Positions 17,751 through 25,656 of a DNA stretch of 64,000 bases are shown piece by piece. Origin of the DNA: Paraburkholderia sp. BCC1886 (GTDB lineage Bacteria; Pseudomonadota; Gammaproteobacteria; Burkholderiales; Burkholderiaceae). The first letter of the stretch is position 1. Each line of letters starts with the position of its first letter. A program made the translations under genes and the position numbers. Below the pieces are notes generated by a model that had not been told where the DNA came from, made no database searches, and saw only the letters and a program-made list of their open reading frames with translations. The stretch spans positions 32,592 through 96,591 of the forward strand of contig NZ_CAAJGK010000049.1 in the NCBI RefSeq assembly GCF_900996245.1, written 5' to 3'.

Positions 17751-19769
17751 ATGAAACTCACTCATCGGCTTATCCGTTCCTACACGCTCTATACGCTCGG
17801 CTTTCTGCTTTTCATCTACGTGATGTGGCGCATCGAGCGCACCACCGGTCCCGGTGTGTGGATCGGCTATGTGTTCCTGTTCGTGCCCATTGCGGTGTAT
17901 GCGGTGATCGGCTTGCTCTCGCGCACGTCGGATCTCGTCGAATACTACGTGGCGGGGCGGCGCGTGCCGTCCGCATTCAACGGCATGGCGACCGCGGCCG
18001 ACTGGTTGTCGGCGGCGTCCTTCATCGGCCTTGCCGGGTCGATCTATACGACCGGATACGACGGTCTCGCATACCTGATGGGTTGGACCGGCGGCTATTG
18101 TCTCGTGGCGTTTCTGCTCGCGCCGTACGTGCGCAAGCTGGCGCGCTATACCATTCCCGATTTTCTCGGCACGCGCTTTTCCAGCAACGCAGTGCGCGGG
18201 CTGGCTGCGCTCTCGGCGATTCTGTGTTCGTTCGTCTATCTCGTCGCGCAGATTCAGGGCGTCGGCCTGATTGCGACGCGCTTTATCGGCGTGGATTTCG
18301 CCATCGGGATTTTCTGCGGGCTTGCCGGCATTCTCGTGTGTTCGTTTCTCGGTGGGATGCGCGCGGTAACGTGGACGCAGGTTGCGCAGTACATCATTCT
18401 GATCGTCGCGTTTCTGGTACCCGTCTCGATGATCGCGCACAAGGACGGTCTCGGGTGGGTGCCGCAATTCGATTACGGCCGTTTGATGGCGCGTGTGGAA
18501 GTGCTGGAGAAGCAGGTGCGCGACGCGCCGCTCGAACAGACCGTGCGCGACGATTACCTGCATCGCGCCGCGGCGATGCAGACGCGGCTGGACACGTTGC
18601 CGCAGTCGTTCGTCGACGAGAAATCGCGGCTGACGCGCGAGGTCGCCGACTTGCGTCGCCATAACGGACCGCTGCGCGACATCAACGAACGCGAGCGGGC
18701 GCTCGAACAGTTTCCGCGCGACGCGGCCGCTGCGCAGATAGTCTGGACCCAGCGTCGTGACGAGATGTTGATGCGAGCCGCCGCGCCGGTGCCGATGCAC
18801 GAGCCGTTTCCCGCAGCGAACGATGAAGCGCGGCGGATTCACGAACGTAACTTCATTTCGCTGCTGCTGTGTCTGTCGTTGGGGACGGCGAGTTTGCCGC
18901 ATATCCTGACGCGCTATAACACGACGACGTCGGTGGCGTCGGCGCGTCGCTCGGTCGGCTGGACCTTGTTCTTCGTCGCGTTGTTTTATCTGACGGTGCC
19001 GGTGCTGGCGGTGTTGATCAAGTACGAGATGCTGACCAATCTGGTCGGTCATCAGTTTGCAGATTTGCCGCAGTGGCTCACGCAATGGCGCAAGGTCGAG
19101 CCGAGTCTGATCAGCCTGGCCGATACGAATGGCGACGGCATCGTGCGCTGGAGCGAGATTCAGATGCGGCCGGACATGGTCGTGCTCGCCGCGCCGGAGA
19201 TTGCGGGGCTGCCATACGTGATGTCGGGGCTGATCGCGGCGGGGGCGCTGGCGGCGGCGCTTTCCACGGCGGATGGGCTGTTGTTGACGATTGCCAATGC
19301 GTTGTCGCACGACGTCTACTATCACATGGTCGATCCGGGCGCGTCGAGTCAGCGACGGGTGACCATTTCGAAGATTCTGTTGCTGGGTGTCGCGCTGTTT
19401 GCGTCGTATGTGGCGTCGTTGAATACGGGGAATATTCTGTTTCTGGTGGGCGCGGCGTTTTCGCTGGCGGCGTCGAGTCTGTTTCCGGTGCTGGTGCTGG
19501 GCGTGTTCTGGAAGCGTACGACGCGGCGTGGGGCGGTCGCCGGAATGGTGGCGGGGTTGGTGGTGTGCATCTATTACATCGTGTCCACTTATCCGTTCTT
19601 TACCCAGATGACGGGGTTCGCGGGGGCGAGATGGTTTGGGATAGAGCCGATTAGCTCAGGGGTGTTTGGCGTGCCGGCGGGGTTTCTGGTGGCGATTGGG
19701 GTGAGTCTGGTGGACAGGAAGCCGGATGCGTATACGCGGGCGTTGGTGGACTATATCCGGCATCCGTGA
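17751..19769 (+). CDS. Sodium:solute symporter large subunit (VC_2705 subfamily)
   Basis: 672-residue SSS-family transporter with about 13 membrane segments. It is larger than typical SSS members because of a charged, partly coiled-coil insert at about residues 245-365 on the cytoplasmic side, a feature of this subfamily. Core motifs include GRRVPSAFNGMATAADWLSA and HILTRYNTTT. Residues 458-469 (DTNGDGIVRWSE) fit an EF-hand calcium loop. The last 130 codons shift to G/T-ending wobble bases. Forms a pair with the preceding small subunit and follows acs. Confidence 0.9.
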   Translation: MKLTHRLIRSYTLYTLGFLLFIYVMWRIERTTGPGVWIGYVFLFVPIAVYAVIGLLSRTSDLVEYYVAGRRVPSAFNGMATAADWLSAASFIGLAGSIYTTGYDGLAYLMGWTGGYCLVAFLLAPYVRKLARYTIPDFLGTRFSSNAVRGLAALSAILCSFVYLVAQIQGVGLIATRFIGVDFAIGIFCGLAGILVCSFLGGMRAVTWTQVAQYIILIVAFLVPVSMIAHKDGLGWVPQFDYGRLMARVEVLEKQVRDAPLEQTVRDDYLHRAAAMQTRLDTLPQSFVDEKSRLTREVADLRRHNGPLRDINERERALEQFPRDAAAAQIVWTQRRDEMLMRAAAPVPMHEPFPAANDEARRIHERNFISLLLCLSLGTASLPHILTRYNTTTSVASARRSVGWTLFFVALFYLTVPVLAVLIKYEMLTNLVGHQFADLPQWLTQWRKVEPSLISLADTNGDGIVRWSEIQMRPDMVVLAAPEIAGLPYVMSGLIAAGALAAALSTADGLLLTIANALSHDVYYHMVDPGASSQRRVTISKILLLGVALFASYVASLNTGNILFLVGAAFSLAASSLFPVLVLGVFWKRTTRRGAVAGMVAGLVVCIYYIVSTYPFFTQMTGFAGARWFGIEPISSGVFGVPAGFLVAIGVSLVDRKPDAYTRALVDYIRHP

Positions 19770-19812
19770 GGGGCGGCGGGCGGGGCCTGGTTAAAGCCCC
19801 GGCCAAAACAAA

Positions 19813-19844
19813 AAGCCGTTGAATCTATTCAGATTCAACGGCTT
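19813..19844 (-). terminator. Rho-independent terminator of tRNA-Ser
   Basis: Perfect 14-bp stem (AAGCCGTTGAATCT / AGATTCAACGGCTT) with a 4-base loop. On the minus strand it is followed by a T-rich run (CTTTTTGTTTT), 16 bases after the tRNA 3' end, a classic intrinsic terminator. On the + strand it may also stop the symporter transcript, though the T-tract there is weaker. Confidence 0.92.
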
Positions 19845-19859
19845 ATCATTCAATTTTTC

Positions 19860-19950
19860 TGGCGGAGAGACGGGGATTCGAACCCCGGATAGGTTATTAA
19901 CCTATACACGCTTTCCAGGCGTGCGACTTAAACCGCTCATCCATCTCTCC
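19860..19950 (-). tRNA. tRNA-Ser (anticodon GGA)
   Basis: 91-base class II tRNA with encoded CCA. The acceptor stem GGAGAGA pairs with TCTCTCC; the anticodon loop CTGGAAA gives GGA (reads TCC/TCT serine codons); a long variable arm (TATAGGTTAATAACCTAT region) is typical of tRNA-Ser; the T-loop GTTCGAATCC is canonical. No integrase or phage remnant lies next to it in this window. Confidence 0.97.
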
Positions 19951-19996
19951 GGCGGGGAGCCGAATTATAGCAAACTTCGCGCCCCGCGCCACACCC

Positions 19997-20860
19997 TTAA
20001 GCAAACGCCCCCACATACGCCGAAAACAACTCACTCCGGAAGTGAATCCCCATTCTTTCGAAGGCCCGTAGCCGATACGTTTTCACCGTCGACACGCTCA
20101 ACCCGAGATCGCTGGCAATCCCGTCATAGCTCAGCCCTTGCAGCAACCGGACGCACACCTCTCTCTCGCGTTCCGACAAAGCAGGACAATGCCGCGAGAG
20201 CCATCCACCGAACCGGTCGTCATCGACGACCGGCGCCACTCGAGTCACTGCCACCGTCAACTTCACATGCCGCCGAACCGCAGCCAGCACCGGCGCAGCA
20301 ATCTGCCGAAACGCCCGGCAATCCGCATTCGAATAGCACCCTTGATGCTCATGCCGATACAGATTCACCGCGAGCAATCCACCACGCGTATCGCACGACA
20401 GCACCGACATCCGGTCCACCATCCCGTGCGATTCATAAATACGTTCGCGATGCTCACGCGGTCCAATCTCGCTCGCACGCACTCGCGTCACCAGCGTCCG
20501 CTCCGCCGCCGGATTCGCAGCCAGATCCGCCGCCAGATCCGCCGCCAGATCCGCAGCGCCTGCGAGCGAGTCGAAAGTCGCATCGCGCCGATAAAGCCCC
20601 GCGTGATAAATGCTGAAGCAGTCGCGCGTGGTATCGGGAATGCCGTTGCTCGCCGACAGATACAAACGCGGCGGCGCATCCGCAAAACGCTGGTACACCG
20701 ACCACGATCCAACGCCGATCAACGCATCCAGTGACATTAGCGCGGCCCGCGGAAAATCCGCTTCCGCAATCGTATCGACGACACCCGCCACCGTCTGCGC
20801 CAGCGTAGCGCCAAAACGGCTCGGCTCGTTGAACTCGCCCGACACATCGGCAATCTGCAT
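19997..20860 (-). CDS. LuxR-family transcriptional regulator
   Basis: 287 residues. The C-terminal LuxR/GerE DNA-binding domain is clear (ALSEREREVCVRLLQGLSYD ... SVSTVKTYRLRAF). The N-terminal about 200 residues are a GAF-like or unassigned sensory region; they contain a run of the tetrapeptide AADL encoded by a 12-bp repeat. ATG at 20860 is preferred over 20884 because GGAG lies six bases upstream only for the former. It is divergent from the DUF3237 gene, a possible target. Confidence 0.88.
   Translation of the reverse strand: MQIADVSGEFNEPSRFGATLAQTVAGVVDTIAEADFPRAALMSLDALIGVGSWSVYQRFADAPPRLYLSASNGIPDTTRDCFSIYHAGLYRRDATFDSLAGAADLAADLAADLAANPAAERTLVTRVRASEIGPREHRERIYESHGMVDRMSVLSCDTRGGLLAVNLYRHEHQGCYSNADCRAFRQIAAPVLAAVRRHVKLTVAVTRVAPVVDDDRFGGWLSRHCPALSEREREVCVRLLQGLSYDGIASDLGLSVSTVKTYRLRAFERMGIHFRSELFSAYVGAFA
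20520..20555. repeat. 12-bp tandem repeat, three copies, inside the LuxR gene
   Basis: Three consecutive near-identical copies of GCCAGATCCGCC on the + strand, encoding the repeated tetrapeptide AADL in the sensory half of the regulator. Copy number could vary in frame. Confidence 0.85.
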
Positions 20861-21007
20861 ACGCGTCTCCAGTTGCCGCTTCATGCAGCATGGCGCGTCG
20901 TCTTTTCGGTGGACATCGGCGGCGCTTCAGGACTTATACACTAGCGCTGGGCCGTGTTCCATCCGGACCGCCCCTCACCGCAAGCCCTGCTGCAAAGGAG
21001 TTTCTGA

Positions 21008-21499
21008 ATGTCCGACACCTCGACGCCCGCCTCGGGCATCGGCCTCGAATTCATCGGCACGCTCGACGTGCAAGTGGGACCGCCGGCCGAAACCGGCGCG
21101 CATTCGCTCGGCAATCGCCGGCTGATTCCGATCGTCTCCGGCACGCTCAGCGGTCCGCGAATCAACGGCACGATTCTCGACGGCGGCGCCGATAGCCAGA
21201 TCGTGCGGCCGGACGGTCTGGTCGAGTTGTCCGCGCGCTACATGATCGAAACCGCGGACGGCGCGCGCATCTATGTCGAGAACAACGGTCTGCGACGCGC
21301 GCTGGTGCCGCAGGACGATGGCGCCGCCACGAGCGGCGCCATCGACGGCAGCCTGAGCGGCGCGCCGATGTACTTCCGCACCGCGCCGAAGTTCGAAACC
21401 GCGCATCCCGACTATGCGTGGCTCACGCAGAGCCTCTTTGTCTGCAGCGGCACGCGTGAACCGACGCGTGTTCTGCTGCATGTCTACCGTGTGATGTGA
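21008..21499 (+). CDS. DUF3237 family protein
   Basis: 163-residue soluble protein with the DUF3237 pattern: a Gly-rich strand (RRLIPIVSGTLSGPRINGTI), an acidic-Gly turn (LDGGADSQIVRPDG), and the YFRTAPKFETAHPDYAWL segment near the C-terminus. The family's biochemical function is unknown; members often sit in aromatic catabolism or solvent-tolerance regions. AAAGGAG lies seven bases upstream. A Liv-type binding protein gene follows 35 bases later, probably in one operon. Confidence 0.8.
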   Translation: MSDTSTPASGIGLEFIGTLDVQVGPPAETGAHSLGNRRLIPIVSGTLSGPRINGTILDGGADSQIVRPDGLVELSARYMIETADGARIYVENNGLRRALVPQDDGAATSGAIDGSLSGAPMYFRTAPKFETAHPDYAWLTQSLFVCSGTREPTRVLLHVYRVM

Positions 21500-21534
21500 C
21501 TGACATTGGCATTAAAACAATAAAGGAGACAAAC

Positions 21535-22686
21535 ATGAGAATAATTGGAATGACATTGTCGGCGGCATGTGTCGTCGCGATGAGTGCAATCGGTGCGACA
21601 TCGGCGCAGGCGGACGTGACGGTCGGCGTGACCTTATCGACTACCGGACCCTCTTCGTCACTCGGTATTCCACAGCGCAACAGCATGGCAATGTGGCCGA
21701 ACGAAATCGCAGGGCAAGCGTTGCATGTCGTGCTGCTCGACGACGCGTCCGATCCGACCCAGGCCAACCAGAACGCACGCAAGCTGATTACCAGCGACAA
21801 CGTGGATATCGTCATCGGTTCGAGTTCGGCGCCACCTTCGCTCGCCGTCGCCAACGTCGCCAACGAACTGCACGTCGCGCAGATTTCTCTTTCGCCGATC
21901 TCGATGCCGGCGGGCACCGATCACTGGACCTTCCGTATCGCGCAACCCGTTTCGCTGATGGCGCAGAGCGTCGCCGAGCATATGAAGAAACAGGGCTACA
22001 AGCGGATCGGCTTCATCGGCTTCAGCGATTCCTACGGCGAAGACTGGCTGAAGAATCTGCAGCAATCGCTGGCCGGCAGCAGCACGCAGATCGTCGCGAC
22101 GGAACGCTACGCGCGCGCGGATACCAGCGTGACAGCACAGGTGCTGCGCATCGTCTCCGCGAACCCGGATGCGGTGCTCGTTGCGGGAGCCGGCACGGCG
22201 GCAGCGCTGCCGCAAATCACGCTCAAGGAGCGCGGCTATCGCGGACAGATCTATCAGACGCACGGCGCCGCGTCTTACGACACGATTCGCGTCGCGGGCA
22301 AGGCGATGGAAGGCGCGATTCTGCCGGCCGGCCCTGCGCTGGTGCCGGAGCAATTGCCGGCGAGCGCATTGAGTAAGGCCCCGGGCATGCGGTACGTCGA
22401 GTGGTATGAAGGCCGTTACGGCAAGAACAGCCGCACGCAGTTCGGGCCGAGTGCCTACGACGCGCTGCTGGTGTTACAGCGCATCGTGCCCACGGCATTG
22501 AAGCAGGCGGCGCCGGGCACGCCGGAATTTCGCGCCGCGCTACGCGATGCGCTGGAATCGGAGAAGGAAATCGTCGCGTGCCACGGGGTGTTCAACTTCA
22601 CCGCGAGCGATCACTTCGGCGTGGACAAGCGTGCACGTGTGCTGTTGCGAGTGGTAGACGGGCAGTGGAAGCTGGTCGAGTACTAA
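21535..22686 (+). CDS. Periplasmic ABC-type substrate-binding protein (Liv/branched-chain type)
   Basis: 383 residues with a Sec signal peptide ending near residue 26 (SAIGATSAQA) and the type I periplasmic binding fold of the LivK group (VTVGVTLSTTGPSSSLGIPQ; YKRIGFIGFSDSYGEDWLKN). Members bind branched-chain amino acids or, in catabolic clusters, aromatic acids. No permease or ATPase genes are next to it, so it either serves a distant transporter or is a stand-alone sensor. ATG at 21535 has AAAGGAG upstream. Its proximity to the hydroxycinnamate operon suggests an aromatic ligand (inference). Confidence 0.88.
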   Translation: MRIIGMTLSAACVVAMSAIGATSAQADVTVGVTLSTTGPSSSLGIPQRNSMAMWPNEIAGQALHVVLLDDASDPTQANQNARKLITSDNVDIVIGSSSAPPSLAVANVANELHVAQISLSPISMPAGTDHWTFRIAQPVSLMAQSVAEHMKKQGYKRIGFIGFSDSYGEDWLKNLQQSLAGSSTQIVATERYARADTSVTAQVLRIVSANPDAVLVAGAGTAAALPQITLKERGYRGQIYQTHGAASYDTIRVAGKAMEGAILPAGPALVPEQLPASALSKAPGMRYVEWYEGRYGKNSRTQFGPSAYDALLVLQRIVPTALKQAAPGTPEFRAALRDALESEKEIVACHGVFNFTASDHFGVDKRARVLLRVVDGQWKLVEY

Positions 22687-22721
22687 GCCGTGCTATCAGG
22701 CGACGCCGATGCCATCAGGCG

Positions 22722-23606
22722 TCACTGAGCGGCGTCTAAACCCAGCAGTCCGACCGCGTTCTGTTTCAGGATCAGCGGTCGGACTTCATCTCTGAAACCC
22801 GCCTGGCCGAAGTCTTCAAGCCAGCGATCCGGTTGAATGAGCGGGAAGTCCGAACCGAACAGCATCTTGCGTTTCAACACGGTATTGGCATGCTGGATCA
22901 GCGCGGGCGAAAAATATTTCGGCGACCAGCCAGACAGGTCGATATACACGTTCGGCTTATGCAACGCGATCGACAAGGCCTGGTCCTGCCACGGCCACGA
23001 GGGATGCGCGATCACGATGTTCATGTCGGGGAAATCGGCGGCGACATCGTCGAGATAGATCGGCTCGGAGTACTTCAGGCGTAATCCGCCTCCGCCGGGC
23101 ATGCCGGAGCCCATGCCGGAATGTCCGCTATGAAACACGGCCGTCAGCCGGTATTCGGCGATCAGTTCGTAGAGCGGGTACGCGAGCCGATCGTTGGCAA
23201 AAAACGCCTGCATGGTCGGATGAAACTTGAAGCCGCGCACGCCGTACTCCTCGACCAGCTTGCGTGCTTCGCGCACGCCCATCTTGCCTTTATGCGGGTC
23301 GATGCTGGCAAACGCAACCATGATGTCGGGGTTGTTCTGCGCGAACTCGGCAATCTCTTCGTTGGGGATACGGCGACGCCCGAGATTCGCTTCGCAATCG
23401 ACGGTGAACATGACGAAGCCGATGTTGCGCTCGCGGTAATGCTCGATGGTCTCCGGTATGGTCGGCCGTCGGCCGCGCTTGAGCACGGTGCCGAAGTATT
23501 TGTCGGCCGCGTCGTCGAATTCCTTGCCGAACAGATCCGGCGGCTGGCAACACGAAATCTCCGCGTGAACGTGCGTGTCGATCGCGACGAGCTTGCTGAT
23601 GTCCAT
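22722..23606 (-). CDS. Amidohydrolase-family protein of the hydroxycinnamate cluster
   Basis: 294-residue amidohydrolase-2 (ACMSD-like) enzyme. Metal ligands are visible: HxH at His12/His14 (DTHVHAE), FHSGHSG, IAHPSWPW and the late aspartate in LFGSDFP. It is the last gene of the ech-vdh-fcs operon, 18 bases after fcs, with AGGAG six bases before ATG. As I recall, related amidohydrolases (CouO of Rhodococcus, PhdC of Corynebacterium) cleave beta-ketoacyl-CoA in an alternative coumarate route; a similar role here is inference. Confidence 0.8.
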   Translation of the reverse strand: MDISKLVAIDTHVHAEISCCQPPDLFGKEFDDAADKYFGTVLKRGRRPTIPETIEHYRERNIGFVMFTVDCEANLGRRRIPNEEIAEFAQNNPDIMVAFASIDPHKGKMGVREARKLVEEYGVRGFKFHPTMQAFFANDRLAYPLYELIAEYRLTAVFHSGHSGMGSGMPGGGGLRLKYSEPIYLDDVAADFPDMNIVIAHPSWPWQDQALSIALHKPNVYIDLSGWSPKYFSPALIQHANTVLKRKMLFGSDFPLIQPDRWLEDFGQAGFRDEVRPLILKQNAVGLLGLDAAQ

Positions 23607-23624
23607 CCATGACTCCTGTTGGTT

Positions 23625-25535
23625 CTATGTGCGAGCGGCGGCAAGAATCACGTCGGCATCGGCTCGTCCAGGCTCGTGCAGCGACTCCACCAGCGCAGCG
23701 CGCTGGGTCAGCACGGCGCGCTGATTGATCGAGCCTTTGTCGGTCACCTCACCGAGATCGAGCGATGGCGCGCGCTCCATCAGACGCAGACGCGCGATGG
23801 TCGTCGCGCTGCCGCTCGCATTGCGGTTGAGCGTCGCGAGCAGCGCGAAAAAATGCGCGCGCACGGCGGGCGCGTCGATCACCTCGCGCACGCTCGCGGT
23901 AGCGGGCAGTTGCGCAAGGCGGCGGCATTCGTCGAGACGCGGAAAGACGAGCAGGCCGACGTCGTCGCGATTCATGCCGGTCACGACGACATCCTGCACG
24001 TAGGGCGCGCCCGCGGAGATCACGCGCGAGCGCATCGGCCCGACGCTCACGAAGGTCCCCGAACTCAGCTTGAAATCTTCTGCAATCCGGCCATCGAACA
24101 GGAGCCCGATTTCAGGCCGCGAAGCGTCGACGAAGCGCAGCGCATCGCCGCTGCAGAAGTAACCTTCATCGTCGAAGGCGGCATTCAGGTCGGCGGATTG
24201 CGCGCGCCAGTAGCCGGCCATCACATGCGGGCCGCGATAGCGCACCTCCAGCTTGTCGCCGGCCGGCGCGAGCTTGACGTCGACCCCATGCGCGGGCAGT
24301 CCCACGTAACCCGCCTGCATGACCGGCCCGGTCGTGAACATGCACGACGGCGAGGTCTCGGTCATGCCGAGCCCCGCCATGATGCGAATGCGCTCGCCGC
24401 AATGCTGTTCGGTCACGCGTTCCAACCGGTCCCACGCCGCTTGCGACAACCCCGCGCCCGAGAAGAAATACAGCTTCACGCGCGAGAAGAATGTCTCGCG
24501 CAATTGCGCGTCCCGTTCGAGCGCGACAGCGAGTTCTTCCCATCCCTTCGGCACGTTGAAGTAGATGGTCGGCGCGATCTCGCGCAGATTGCGCAGCGTC
24601 TCTTCGAACTTGCCGTTGACCGGTTTGCCGTCGTCGATATAAAGCGTGCCGCCGTTGTAAAGCGCAATGCCAAGGTTATGACTGCCGCCGAACGTATGGT
24701 TCCACGGCAGCCAGTCCACCAGCACCGGCGGCTCGCTGGCGAATTCCGGAAACGTTTCGAGCAGCATTTGCTGGTTGCTGCACAGCATGCGATGCGTGGT
24801 CGGCACGGCCTTGGGCAGTTTGGTCGAACCGGAGGTGAACAGGAATTTGGCGATGGCGTCGGGGTGGACAGCGGCGTGCACCGAGTCGATGTCGCCGGGT
24901 TCTTGAGAAAGCAGGGTATCGAACGGCGTGACCACGCGCTGCGATGAACGGGACTCAGTTGGAATCTTCGCCGACACCACCTCGACGTCGCGCGGCACGA
25001 CTGCTTCGATGGCAGCGGCGAACGCATCGTAGTCGCTGACGAAGACGAGCCCGGGCGTCAGCAGTTCGAACGTATGCCGCAGCTTGCCGAAGTCGCCGGA
25101 CGCGAGCGAATAGGCCGGGGAAATCGCCGCCGAGGGGATGCCGGCCCACATCGCGCCGAGCGCCAGTTGCAAATGCTCCAGATCGTTGCCCGAGAGAATC
25201 GCCACGGGTCGCTCGGCGGAAAGGCCACGCGCGCGCAGAGCCGCGCCGATCGCGCGCGCGTCGTGCAGCGCTCGCGCGTAGCTCAGCCCCCGCCACTGTT
25301 CGCCGCTATCGCGTCGCGCCGCCAGCCAGCGGTCGGGATGCTCGCGCGCGCCGCTGGCGAGACGGTCGGTCAGCCGCTCGGGATAGTCGCCGAGCGGCTC
25401 GGCGGCCCGCAGATACCAGGCGCCGTCGCGTTGTTGCGCATGCAACGACGACACGCCGATCGTCGTCGCGCGATAGCGCAGCGTCTCACTGCCGCTCGCG
25501 TGCGGAATAACTGCTTGTGTCGGCTCGGAGTGCAA
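23625..25535 (-). CDS. fcs: Feruloyl-CoA synthetase, TTG start
   Basis: 636-residue AMP-forming ligase that activates ferulate, p-coumarate or caffeate to the CoA thioester. The adenylation motif is FTSGSTKLPKAVPTTH (a lysine replaces the usual glycine after TSGST), with MAGLGMTETSPSC and YFCSGDALRFVD further on. No ATG fits; the start is taken as TTG at 25535 because AAGGAG (25543-25548) sits exactly seven bases upstream and the length then fits the family. The nearest upstream ATG (25604) has no such site. Third gene of the ech-vdh-fcs operon, 121 bases after vdh. Confidence 0.9.
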   Translation of the reverse strand: MHSEPTQAVIPHASGSETLRYRATTIGVSSLHAQQRDGAWYLRAAEPLGDYPERLTDRLASGAREHPDRWLAARRDSGEQWRGLSYARALHDARAIGAALRARGLSAERPVAILSGNDLEHLQLALGAMWAGIPSAAISPAYSLASGDFGKLRHTFELLTPGLVFVSDYDAFAAAIEAVVPRDVEVVSAKIPTESRSSQRVVTPFDTLLSQEPGDIDSVHAAVHPDAIAKFLFTSGSTKLPKAVPTTHRMLCSNQQMLLETFPEFASEPPVLVDWLPWNHTFGGSHNLGIALYNGGTLYIDDGKPVNGKFEETLRNLREIAPTIYFNVPKGWEELAVALERDAQLRETFFSRVKLYFFSGAGLSQAAWDRLERVTEQHCGERIRIMAGLGMTETSPSCMFTTGPVMQAGYVGLPAHGVDVKLAPAGDKLEVRYRGPHVMAGYWRAQSADLNAAFDDEGYFCSGDALRFVDASRPEIGLLFDGRIAEDFKLSSGTFVSVGPMRSRVISAGAPYVQDVVVTGMNRDDVGLLVFPRLDECRRLAQLPATASVREVIDAPAVRAHFFALLATLNRNASGSATTIARLRLMERAPSLDLGEVTDKGSINQRAVLTQRAALVESLHEPGRADADVILAAART

Positions 25536-25656
25536 AGCCTGTCTCCTTGTCGAGGTGTCCGCGCGCCGTGTGCCGATAACCGGCGAACGGCGCGCGTCCC
25601 TCATCGTTTCTCGAGCGAAGCGTCGGACTGCGGTGACCGGATCGGATCCGGTCCGG

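Noticed and set aside
19860..20000. tRNA-Ser as an integration site for a genomic island
   Set aside because: No integrase, no direct repeat of the tRNA 3' end, and no mobile genes nearby in the window.
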